64,000 bases of DNA from positions 29,634 to 93,633 of the forward strand of contig NW_019174054.1 in NCBI RefSeq assembly GCF_001642475.1, in the 5' to 3' direction. Below are positions 11,110 to 20,927 of this stretch, one piece after another. Under the pieces are notes generated by a model. The model was not told where the DNA came from and searched no databases. It saw nothing but the letters and a program-made list of their open reading frames with translations. This stretch comes from Fonsecaea monophora (taxonomy: Eukaryota > Ascomycota > Eurotiomycetes > Chaetothyriales > Herpotrichiellaceae). The first letter of the stretch is position 1, and every line of letters begins with the position of its first letter. The translations under genes were made by a program, and so were the position numbers.

Positions 11110-11711
11110 GGTGAGATTGCTTCTGGAAGATGTTGAGATCTCGTCGGGTTCTAGGACACACAAATATCGTTGAGGTTCACATTGACAGCCGTACCCTGTC
11201 ACGGACAAGTTCTCACAGGGTTTTATATGACACATTGCCCCGTCCCGTCCTCGGACCCGGGATCCGGGGGACGAATGGGAATCCAGTGGCGCCCAATCCC
11301 AAGCAGGCCAGGTCCGTCCCGTTCCCCGGTCAAATCAGACTCTTTCTCGGGCTGTTTCCTGATTATAAATCCACTTCGAGCCTTCCGGAGAAAGAGGGGA
11401 CCCCAGGTTTGTGGAGGCCTCGCTCCTAGAGCTATGCTAATTCGTTCGGGGATTCCTAATGGTGCGGACGAATGTATCCTGTAAGTGAAAAACGTACAGA
11501 CTATACAAGCTCTGTCACAAAGGCGGCAGCCGGACAGCTATCAGCAACAGGTCATTGACACGTCTAATGGATTTGAAGGTGCAGTGAAAGGTCCAAGTAA
11601 CTTTGTTTTGTTCTCTCCCTTTTCTATGTGGACAGACGCAGAGGTGTTGGTATTTTGCCTTTCTCCATTGGGTACCAACAGTCTTGATCGATCCTCAAAT
11701 AGACGACTCCG
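11110..11711. promoter_or_regulatory. Promoter region of the AveC-like gene
   Basis: About 600 bp upstream of the AveC-like ATG. It is rich in CCGG sites between 11253 and 11275 and holds TTCCGGAGAA at 11383-11392, close to the CCGGAGAC core found at 4.8 and 13.0 kb. No gene is seen. Confidence 0.4.
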
Positions 11712-12827
11712 TTACTCTTCGGTGTAGCAAGACGCCACATTCACTCTCTGGTCTTTCTTCCAATGAACTGGTGGAACATCCGGGGCTTTGAAACCAGGTT
11801 TCGCCTCGACGACCATGGGCACAGACTGAAGCAGCGTGACACCGAAAGCATGGTAGCCAGGTGGCATAGGCTCGCCCTCGACGTGTTTCGCATCGCTAGC
11901 AAAAGAAGCCTTGAGGTCTAGGACGGTGCGCGATGAAGGTCGTCCTTCGATAGTCAGGATCCACTCAGTCTCGGACTTGACGTGTGCTGGCTTCATGATC
12001 GGACTTTGATACCAGCCGATCAAGATGCTGATGAAGGGCTTGTCATTCACGTATCCGATCGACTCGTAGGAAACGATTCCTGTCTGGCCTTTCTTAATGG
12101 TCATTGCGGGCCGCATAATATCTTCTGGCGCCGGGGCACACTTGCTCGTGGCTTCTATCCTGTCGATCTTGACGCCGAGCTCATAGGCAATGTGCTCGAT
12201 CATCTGGAACCAAAAGTGCTTCTGGTACCAAATGGCAGAGCCATTCTCGTCCTGTACCTTTTGAGGGTCACTCCCCAGACCAATCACCTGGAGATTACCG
12301 GTGTTGGTCTGATCTTCACAGTCAAAATACTCCTCAATCTTGATCCTTTGGACATCGTTAGATAGGCCGGTTAGGAGTATAGCGAGGCGCTGTGTGATGA
12401 AGTCAGGATTGAGACCGCCACCGTAGAAAGTGGCCTGGCCTTTGAGAGCTGCTGCCTTGATCGTTTCCGCAAATTCTTTCGACCGTGCGGGAAGGTAACT
12501 GTACGGATGACAAGTGACCACGTTTTTTCCAGCCTCAAGGAGCTTCTTGAAGTCCTCCAATGTGTTGATGAATGGGGCGTCGAGCGCCGTATGGACAACC
12601 GCATCGCACGGTATGGCCAAAAACTTATCCAGATCGCGAGTGGCCTTCACTCCCAATTCCGCAATCCCAGCAAGGGTACCGATGTCGACACCGTCTTTCT
12701 TTTCCTGGAAGACAAGAGCCCCTACGATCTGAAACTCGGGAAGCCTCGCTGCCTCTCGGATCACGACACATCCGACGTCCCCAGGACCGAAAATGGCAAT
12801 CTTATAAGGATCAGATCGATTCGGCAT
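11712..12827 (-). CDS. NAD(P)-dependent oxidoreductase, dihydrodipicolinate reductase (DapB)-like
   Basis: A single exon gives 371 aa from the ATG at 12827, which follows a CACCACC leader. The N-terminal nucleotide-binding motif IAIFGPGDVG is at about residues 10-19, and AVVHTALD and KNVVTCHPYSY segments complete a DapB-type Rossmann fold. The C-terminal half resembles the 2,4-diaminopentanoate dehydrogenase C-terminal domain rather than true lysine-pathway DapB, and fungi do not make lysine through dihydrodipicolinate. The likely chemistry is an NAD(P)H-linked reduction or an amine/imine oxidation on an unknown small substrate. It has the same orientation as the AveC-like gene downstream, and its promoter carries an inverted TCCGGA pair with a CCGGAGAC core. 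Confidence 0.85.
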   Translation of the reverse strand: MPNRSDPYKIAIFGPGDVGCVVIREAARLPEFQIVGALVFQEKKDGVDIGTLAGIAELGVKATRDLDKFLAIPCDAVVHTALDAPFINTLEDFKKLLEAGKNVVTCHPYSYLPARSKEFAETIKAAALKGQATFYGGGLNPDFITQRLAILLTGLSNDVQRIKIEEYFDCEDQTNTGNLQVIGLGSDPQKVQDENGSAIWYQKHFWFQMIEHIAYELGVKIDRIEATSKCAPAPEDIMRPAMTIKKGQTGIVSYESIGYVNDKPFISILIGWYQSPIMKPAHVKSETEWILTIEGRPSSRTVLDLKASFASDAKHVEGEPMPPGYHAFGVTLLQSVPMVVEAKPGFKAPDVPPVHWKKDQRVNVASCYTEE

Positions 12828-13850
12828 GGTGGTGGTGTAAGGTGAATATACCGTATACACGGGTCGAAACTACTGTCGTGTGAGCCTCATGTTATCAAGA
12901 CCCTTTAGGCACTATTAAGTTCTCCCGTTCCTTACCGGCCTACATCGGGCATCAAGATTTCTGTGGTTGCTCGCCAACCCTTAGAATCAATTTGTTCCCG
13001 GTGTCCGGAGACAGAATTCCCCTTCCGGACCCTTTTCAGAATGAGCCCGATCTGGCGGACGTTCCAGGGTGTTCTCTATCCCATACTGTTTTGCATTCCC
13101 TTTCAAAGCTTTGGGCCTAGAGATATAACAAGCCGAAGATGCTTTGGGGATTTGAACTGGGCAGTGGTCAACAGTCGGGCGTGCCGTCGTTGATCCCGGC
13201 GCTCCTGTCTCGTGTGTCAAACATGCTTACAAGATGCATCTTGTGGACCCTGTAATGATGTTCAACTTCCGGTCTGACGCTCCTCTTGCCTAGCGATCCG
13301 CGGGAGAGAAAAGTCGAGGGTCTATTCCTGACGCCCGGAGCTCTAAGTCTGGACTTGTCCGAAGACTCCTCTGCGTAGATTTGGATACTCAAGTCAATGA
13401 TTGCAGACTCTGGCGCGTATGTTCCGGCTGGGTGCGGAAAGCAGAGAGCAGAAGTAAAAGGTCAGGCGTCGTGATATTCAACAACGCCACTGCATATTTT
13501 GGTCTGCTTCAACGACGAAACCGTGCTTAGCTGGGCCTGTTCGATGCGCTCTCGCGTGGTGGGTCAGAGTGGTCCAGCTCCTTTTCCTGGATGAAAATAG
13601 GGGTGGGCGAAATATAGTTCGGGGGTAACATAATATATGTATATATGCCAAATGCTTATCCTCATCTTATCTGTCTGTCTGTTTTTCTTTATCTCTGTCT
13701 GTACCTGTTGCGCCACTGACTAACTTGGTACTCCTCGATGAAACACCCCAGGCTAACACCAAACTCCGTTACTGATGTACTCAATCAACGGAAGCCAGAA
13801 ATCCAAAGCTGAAAGCGACTGACTGGGATGCACAATCTCGGACAAAAAAA
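12828..13850. promoter_or_regulatory. Promoter region of the DapB-like gene
   Basis: About 1 kb with no convincing gene. GTCCGGA (13003-13009) and TCCGGAC (13024-13030) form a 7-bp inverted repeat with a 14-bp spacer, and CCGGAGAC is at 13005-13012. The side near 13620-13850 is AT-rich and probably the 3' end of the next regulator. Confidence 0.45.
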
Positions 13851-16523
13851 TCAATGTGTGCCAATGTCCGGATACGCCGGACTGTGTGGAGTGCTATTAT
13901 GTAGCCCAGCACTAGCGTCCGTGCCTGCACTCGTGGCCGGCTTGGGAGGAGTTTTCGAGGATGCGTTGTCGCTGGACGGTGCAGGCCCGGTGCTGGTGAG
14001 CGTTGTCGCCGAGGCGGCTGCTGGGGGGCCTCTCGGCCCAGAGAGTCCGGATAAGGGTAAGGGAGATACAGCGCCGACGATGGAAGAGCCGGCGCCCACG
14101 TCGGTGGCATAGCCCAGGCCTTCGATAGCAGCCATGCTGGGGTCCATGCCGAAATCGAGGTCGGCATTGAGGAAAGCGTCGCCATCGAAGAGCGGGTCCC
14201 GGAAGATGGTGGGCATGCTGAGGTCGAAGAAGCCGTCGAACAACTCGTCCAGATTCGTAAACTGCGGATCGTAAATGCCCGGGCCAAACGAGGATGGTAC
14301 GTCGAGCGCAAACGCGTTTGCACCTGTCGAAGACAATCCACCAAGGGCATTGTGGTGCGGGTTGTTCAGGGCTGATGTTTGAAAGCGGGTGCTTTTGTTG
14401 TAGTTTTGGTACTGGAATGCGGATATGGGTGGGATTTGGCTGAATCCCGAGGCATAGCTGTGGTTGAATTGCTGCGACAGAGACGTTTTGGGGGATGTGG
14501 TGGTCAAAGGTGATGCTGGTGTGACGTTGGGCATAGCCCTGGCAAAAGGAGCATTCCAAAGACTCTTGCTATGGCTCTTGTTGCTGACGCTATTGTCGCC
14601 GCTTCTGGCCGAGGATGGCGACGCTAGGGTCGGGGCTGTTCCGTTTGAATGGGTTGCTGCTGCATCAGAGAGGACATGTAATCCGTTTCCTCCGGGGCCT
14701 CCGCCAGAAGATAGGGATTTCGTCATCGCCGGAGTTGTAGTCGCAGACCCTCTGAGCGTCGCAGCTGGCGTGGATGAACTGTGAGAATGGTGTCCTCCAC
14801 GATGAGCCTTACCCTCAAACGGCCCAAACTTGCACGCAGCGACCTCTGCTTCCATTGCGTTGACGATCCCAGTCACGTCAGCTTTCCTCACTCCTGTTTG
14901 TTTCAGAGACTTCAGCGCCTTCCGGCCCAGTCTGGCCATTGCGTCTGCAGTCCACCAGTACATGCTCAGCGCCTCCAATGTCTCACAGCGCGTAGCGAGA
15001 TCGGCCTGTGCACGATCGGTGTCTTCAAATGCATTGTCACGGAGACCGCGGTATGCAACTGTCAGTGCGAGGCCGACCGCATAGGGCACCAGAGGAATAG
15101 GCTGAACAGACGCGTGACGACCGTTAGCGAGGAGTTCTTGGATCCGATCAGCTGCTGATATACGGCGGGCATAAGAGGTCGTGGAAGGGCCACCTGCGCG
15201 GCAAGAGAGAATCGCGATGACGTGGTAGCAGAGCTCGAGGATACCTTGGGAAGAATGTTAGCGACACAGAAGGATAGTAGGTCAGGACCGACGTAGAAGA
15301 AGTATCATGATCAGAAGAGCCGACTCACTTTGTTCCGAGACTGGAAGTAAGGACAAATCGATACCCTCAGTCAGCGATCGATAGGCTGGGAACTCAGCTT
15401 CCCACCCTGTACACTCCGGGTCCGCAGTTGGCCTGTAAAATTCAATGACCTCGTCGAGAAGGTCTCCCAATCTCAGCCACAAATTGATTACATTGCTTCT
15501 GGGAACGCCGTTTTCCAGAGGCGGACGTGCGATGTCGATGTCGCGATTTGCGATCACAATTGGCCGCCCACCAAGACAGGCATTGATCTTGTCGAGAGTC
15601 CAGATGGTCCACCATAGCATGCTTGATTGGTCTTTGGGGGACCGTCCTGGTGTGTGGACATGAAGACCCGCAGTCCAGGCATCGTGAATTGCTTGCGACA
15701 GATGTAATGAGGACTCTTCAATGCCACCTGGTCCATCATTATGTAAATGCATCAATGTCAGAATCTGGACCTTGGTGACTCTATCAGGTTCCAGGTCAGC
15801 TTTCATTGCTGCATCCAATCCCGTATGTAAACTCCGGGCGAATGGGATGGGATCAAGAAGTGGTCCGTCATCATAAAGTCGAAGGTATGGAGCGGCCTCC
15901 TCAGTCTTGCAGGTGACAAGACATATGGCCTGCATGAGGAATATCGAGCACCGTCCCTCGGTATAGTCCCGAAGCAGTTTAATGCCGTTCAGGATGGGTA
16001 GCAGTCCATCAAAGCATGCAATGTAAGTGGTGACCAGGGCGTCCTGAGTCGCCTTGGGCAGAACTCGAAAGGCTCCCACCGCTTGCAAGTAATTTCGTTG
16101 ATGACCGGTCAGGATCCTTCGACCACCTTCGACCCTGCCATACTTCTCGACATTGAGTGGCGTTTTGTCGCCCGACTTGTGCGGTTGGGGCGGGCCAAGG
16201 TCCTCTGGAGGGAGTCCATCTTGTAAGTCGCGAGACTGTTCGACCCAGGTGCCGATTCGACTGATCCTCTGGCTGCCTTGCTTCCTAGACGACAAGTCGG
16301 TGAGGATGGACTCGGGGTTCAGGTCTCCCACGAAGCGGATGGGTTCTTTGTGTGTCAGGTTGGGCAGCACCCTGTCAAGCCCATCAGAATCTGCCTGCTG
16401 CTCTGGCGGGCGCTGAAAGGTGTGATGACAGCGCTTCTTTGCGGCGCGACATTTCTGACATGCCCGTGCGGCTCTCTTGCGGCTCGCGAAGGCCGCCGTG
16501 TCCGCCTCCCAAACAACTTGCAT
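13851..16523 (-). CDS. Large fungal transcription factor with half a zinc cluster
   Basis: Two exons (16523-15329 and 15244-13851, intron GTGAGT...CCCAAG) give 862 aa. Residues about 17-32 read RAARACQKCRAAKKRC, the first half of a Zn2Cys6 cluster (Cys22, Cys25, Cys32). The CxxC...C second half is missing; the next residues are HHTFQRPPEQQADSDG. An RFVGDLNPE motif and a fungal-specific regulatory domain follow, with TWVEQ, YIACFDGLLPILNG and MLWWTIWTLDKINACLGGRP segments like those of C6 regulators that control amino-acid or carbon use. The last 300 residues are low-complexity (Ser, Thr, Pro, Ala) with acidic patches, possibly an activation region. It may bind DNA through a reduced motif or act as a co-regulator. 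It is upstream of the DapB-like gene on the same strand. Confidence 0.88.
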
Positions 16524-16901
16524 CGAATCCCAAGGGCTCTTCGGGTATTAGATTTTAATGAAGTGAGGGAATTGGTGGGGGCAGAGCCGGCGGCTGATCT
16601 GAAAGCAGATATCGCCCCGCGGCACGCTACACGTGACTGGATTATTTTCTTTGCTGTCACCTGACGCACGCACTACGTCATTCAATTTAAATAGTTTCCA
16701 GACTTCGACCAGTCAACATTTCAGCCTTGCACGTGCATTGTTACTTCTTCGTTTACGGGGGTGTCTTTTGACATATCAGCAATTACACGTGCGGGATTCA
16801 GTTCTCCCACTGCCATAAGAGAAACAGACAAAGGATATGTTGCGTATGATCTTCCCCTAAGGCTCAGCCATATGTGACGTCGACTCCTGCAGAACAAGTC
16901 C
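16524..16901. promoter_or_regulatory. Promoter with three CACGTG palindromes
   Basis: CACGTG occurs at 16630-16635, 16730-16735 and 16786-16791 upstream of the half-cluster regulator. CACGTG is the site for bHLH factors of the Pho4/Cbf1 type. The stretch also contains the 3' end of the methyltransferase transcript. Confidence 0.35.
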
Positions 16902-17855
16902 CTATACCGCCGTCTTCTTCTTGACTAACAATAGCACACCATACACGGCCGCCTTGATCTTCTCATTTCCTTTCTCCACGCCTGCTTCGTGCAACAGCTG
17001 CTCAATCTTCTGGCGAAGGATTTTCAGCACGTCCCTCTCCGTGCCAACGTCGTCTGGGTGTGCCTGGCGCCAGCGCGTCTCTGCACTCCCTGTCGCCATC
17101 ATCTTCTCAAACGTGTCCATATCTGCTTCAGGTAGTCCCACAAAGAATTCTTCACTTGGATCCCACTCCTGCCGGACGAATGTCGTTTGGTCAAACTCGG
17201 CAACGGGTTGAGCCAGAGTCCATGGAAGAGGGAGATCAACATAACGGTCTCGCACCAGGAGCGAGCCTGGCTCAAGGTAGGGCTTCATGTTACGCTCTTG
17301 ATGGTCATCGAAAGCGGCCTGGATGGCAGCAGAATTGGGCATAGACGGATGAGCACGAATGTTGCCACTCGTCCATATGGCAACGGTACCTCCTGGCTTG
17401 AGGACGCGTGCAGCGCTGGGCCAGAAGCCCGACATGTCGAACCAGTGAGCGGCATTGGAGGCAGTGATGAGGTCGACGCTAGAGTCTGCAACGGCTGGAG
17501 ACAGGTTTGCTCCGAGTTCCTCCGCCGTGGAAATTTCAAAACGTGCAGGCTCAGAAGTGGACGAGACGATACCCATCGAGCGAGCGATAGCGAGCATGCC
17601 TTCGGAAGGATCCAGACCCAGGACGTGAGCAAAATGAGGTGCAAGCCCTCGAGCCGCAAGGCCAGGGCCGCAACCGACATCAAGAACTGTGTCAAAACCA
17701 CCCCCAGTTGAGGAGTGGTAGTCGACGACGGCTTGATACACCTTTGGATGGTAATCGCGGCGAACTTGGGCATAGGCTTTGCCCTGGTCCTTGTTATAGG
17801 AGCTGAACGTCTTTTCCTTTGGAAAGGGGACAGATGCTGATTGTGGCGCGGCCAT
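16902..17855 (-). CDS. SAM-dependent class I methyltransferase
   Basis: It transfers a methyl group from S-adenosylmethionine to a small molecule and is probably cytosolic. A single exon gives 317 aa. The SAM-binding motif I, VLDVGCGPG, is at about residues 57-65. The acidic post-I LGLDPSEGM, motif II-like DSSV DLITASNAAHW region and VLKPGGTVAIW motif III follow in the usual order of the UbiE/trans-aconitate methyltransferase-like group. The ATG at 17855 follows the usual A/C-rich leader. In-frame codons upstream look non-coding. It lies between two regulators on the same strand and could be a tailoring or detoxifying enzyme of the block. The substrate cannot be told. Confidence 0.9.
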   Translation of the reverse strand: MAAPQSASVPFPKEKTFSSYNKDQGKAYAQVRRDYHPKVYQAVVDYHSSTGGGFDTVLDVGCGPGLAARGLAPHFAHVLGLDPSEGMLAIARSMGIVSSTSEPARFEISTAEELGANLSPAVADSSVDLITASNAAHWFDMSGFWPSAARVLKPGGTVAIWTSGNIRAHPSMPNSAAIQAAFDDHQERNMKPYLEPGSLLVRDRYVDLPLPWTLAQPVAEFDQTTFVRQEWDPSEEFFVGLPEADMDTFEKMMATGSAETRWRQAHPDDVGTERDVLKILRQKIEQLLHEAGVEKGNEKIKAAVYGVLLLVKKKTAV

Positions 17856-18217
17856 GGTGCTTGCGGGCAGCAAAAATACCGTCGTGCGGATTGCTTGTTT
17901 TCGGGCTGAAGTTTCGAGAGAGTAGCCCCGCTCAGAACTGACACGCAGAATGAGAAACTGATTTATCCTGCCTCTGCAGTCACACAGTATTGAACCCCAG
18001 CAGAAACGAGCATAGCGGAGGTAGATATGAGTCGGTGGGAATGCAGAGTTATTTATCTGCCAACTTTGGAGCAAGGCTGTGGAGGTGGGAGGCCAGCAAA
18101 TCACAGTGTAGTTTCAAGGCTATTGGACATTCCACTAAGCCTGATACAGGGGACCATTGCGAGACCCCAATCAGCACATCCGGTAAGTCGAGACACCGGG
18201 CGTGACGGATGAAAGTA
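17856..18217. other. Intergenic region upstream of the methyltransferase
   Basis: About 360 bp between the methyltransferase ATG and the 3' end of the next regulator on the same strand. Nothing beyond ordinary promoter sequence is seen. Confidence 0.5.
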
Positions 18218-20001
18218 TCATGTACAAGTACTCGGTACTTTCACACCGATACCGGCCCACAGAGCTATTGGATGTCCGTGTCCACATGAACTGAGACGTT
18301 TTGCCAAAGCGGCATCGGCCATACAGCTCGCCTGCCGCACACCCATAGTAGAACTGATGTGACTAAGTTGCTCCACTGCGAAAGAAAATACGGATAGATC
18401 GTTCCTTTCTTCGAGGGCTATGAGAAAAAGCGAGTGCATGAACGGGATGATGCCTGAAAGAAGGAGTTAGCCAGAGGAATTGTATTAAGTGAGCCAAGGG
18501 GATACTTGCGTGGAGAATTTCTGAAACTATGCGTTGAGATGCAAATGTCGATGCATAGCTGGCGAATGGTGGAAAGAGCCAGGTCCGTCAGCGCATTATC
18601 AGGATTGGGCACACAAGCCTCGTTCTGCAAGATGAGTTGGTTGACGAGGATTCGAGCAGCGCGCCATGAGTTCCATGCCTCTGCGATCCAGAGATTCGGG
18701 TAGACATGCATCTTACCAGCAAAGTAGGTGTCATTAGCAGCGTCAGACATAGAGACTGTAGTATATTTCCAACTTGGGGGCAAGCCTGCTCTCCAAGTCT
18801 CGAGATCTGCATCGATCTCTAGTGCAGTTGCACGAATTGCTTGGGGGTCTATCGCCCCTTGGTCTTTCATGGCTGCACGGAGGTTGGCCAGTCGAAAACA
18901 AATTTCTGTGATAGATCCTGGGCTGGCGATGTTTGCACGCTGCCAATTTTGTCTCAGGTTGCCTGTTTGAAAATTGAAGGTTGCTTTGACTAGAGCGTTG
19001 GGGACGGCAACATTCTCCTGCATGCAGGCCAGAAGCTATGGACGGAATCAGACAATAGATCACGCTTGGCGGGAGGAGGGGAGGGGAGCCTGAGAGAGTC
19101 ACTCACGAGGTACGAGCGAAACTGGACATAGAGCATCCCGCCACGCTCACTGCTGAATTGGTCCTGGCCTCGGAGCTCTAGGACAGCTGCGCCAGCTCTG
19201 ATGTGAGCAACCCATTCGGGGCACCTATCCAAGGCTTCGCAGTTGATGGTCTGTAGGCAAGTGAGTGAGACCTCCTGACAGTTGGACCGAGATAGCAGTC
19301 TAGCTTACCTCGAAGAACGCGAGCAACATGAGAGCCATGAACGTCGTGTCCAAAACGGCTTGGATTGGGTCGTGTAACGCTTTCTGCATGGACGACAGAG
19401 CTGCAGAATACTGCGCTCGAGCCTGAGATTTGATTTGTGAAGCGTCGAAGACGTTTGACAGTCCCGCCATGCCTACTGCCTCAATGACCTTCCTCAACAC
19501 GTTGTTCGGTCCTTGGTCAAAGTAGGACTTGGTCAACCAAGCATGGTGATTATTGAAAGTACAATCTTTGGGAGAGTACTTCACGAAGAAGAAGTTCGCT
19601 CCCAGATCATGACTAGATGGCGATGGTGAACGTGCAATGGTCACAGATTGCTGGCGAGATGCGGCGAGGTATTCCTTCCTGGAAGCCGGCGTATTGTTCT
19701 GTAAATACACAATAGCAGTCTGTGGTGAGGTCCAGACCATGCTCGAATTTTCCTCTTGACGGCATCTTCGAGCAACCCTGTCGGATTCATCTCTGATCCT
19801 GACCTGATCGAGGTTGCGGTAACCAGGACATTTTTGTTTCAATCTCGCGCACTTGAGGCATCCTGGTCTCCCTTCGTCGCACTGGCCAAATTAAGCCGGT
19901 CTGCATAAGTCAAACATTGTAAATAGGTCATAATAACTTACCTTGACCTTGCGTTTCCGGCACAGCTCGCAGCCTTTACTAGGAGCACGACAAAATACCA
20001 T
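18218..20001 (-). CDS. Zn2Cys6 transcription factor (fungal_trans_2 type), with a GC-AG intron
   Basis: Five exons (20001-19942, 19881-19309, 19250-19107, 19035-18510, 18453-18218) give 512 aa. The zinc cluster Cys11, Cys14, Cys21, Cys28, Cys31, Cys38 (CX2CX6CX6CX2CX6C) is split by intron 1. The remainder matches regulators carrying the DUF3468-type C-terminal domain: short FFVKYSPK and VIEAVGMAGLSN segments, then LLAFFETINCE and HIRAGAAVLELRG. The last intron (18454-18509) begins GCAAGT and ends TTTCAG. With that GC donor the frame stays open to the stop at 18218, whereas the nearby GT two codons on breaks it. The target is unknown. It is the regulator at the end of the left accessory block. 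Confidence 0.87.
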
Positions 20002-20927
20002 GGCATGGATGATCTTTAACTGTTTAAAGAGCGTCCTCGAAGATTCCGGTATTATCGTCCTCCCTGCAAACCGGTGCTACCAGCCCGGTAAAAACTCACC
20101 ACCTCTGCTTGGAAAAGGCCAATTGTCCCAGCAGACAGGTAGCGCAGCAGGATGAATTTGTCTCGGTATTATGCGGTACGAAAAATGGTTGGTGTTGCTC
20201 TTTTGTTTATTAATTGCTCAAGTGCCTCGTCTCTGTCACCCCCACCGCCCTTAAACAAATTCATGTCTAAATAAACCGCTTGTTCTGCGAACGGCAAACG
20301 GAGCCCTGTGGGATGGGAAGACGGTGGTTATATCTCCAATCGTACATACCAAATTACTGTTTGATGTATTCCACGAACATCACCAACTACTACGAGACTG
20401 TCCACTCGACATCAATAACTTTATCACTCGGTTGCTCCGACGTCCTAGAATATTGCAAGCAATGTTTCCGTTTTGACATAATTCTCATTCTACCTGACTG
20501 CATATGCTCATGACTCTTGACCAAATCCGGTACGTATGGGTAATTGGTCTCATCAGTCGTCCAAGGACGGAGTAAAGATCTAATTCACCATCACCAGGAT
20601 TCTCGGAGAGCAGTCCAGTTGTCCGCTTGCTCTTTCACAAAAGACCACTTTGCGTTCGTTCCTCGTCTCGGCCACGTGCAATGTTGACTGGTTTCATCCT
20701 TCGCATCCTTGGTCGATGCCATCGCGTTTTCTGCTCGATCGAAAGGCTCCAGTAAACCAGTCGCTGGGTGGGAATCTTCGAAACCCAGCTGTACCCGAAG
20801 CGCAGAATCTTCATCGGGGTAGCATACCGAAAGGAATAAATAGTCGTAAGCTTAAAACTCCATTCGCCCTTATTGCAGGCAACCCATGAAATACAAGGCA
20901 CAGGAATGCAGGAAGCGCTGAGACTGT
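20002..20927. other. Intergenic region between regulator and PDI
   Basis: About 930 bp holding the regulator promoter and the 3' end of the PDI transcript. Small open frames are present but none has family character. Confidence 0.5.
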
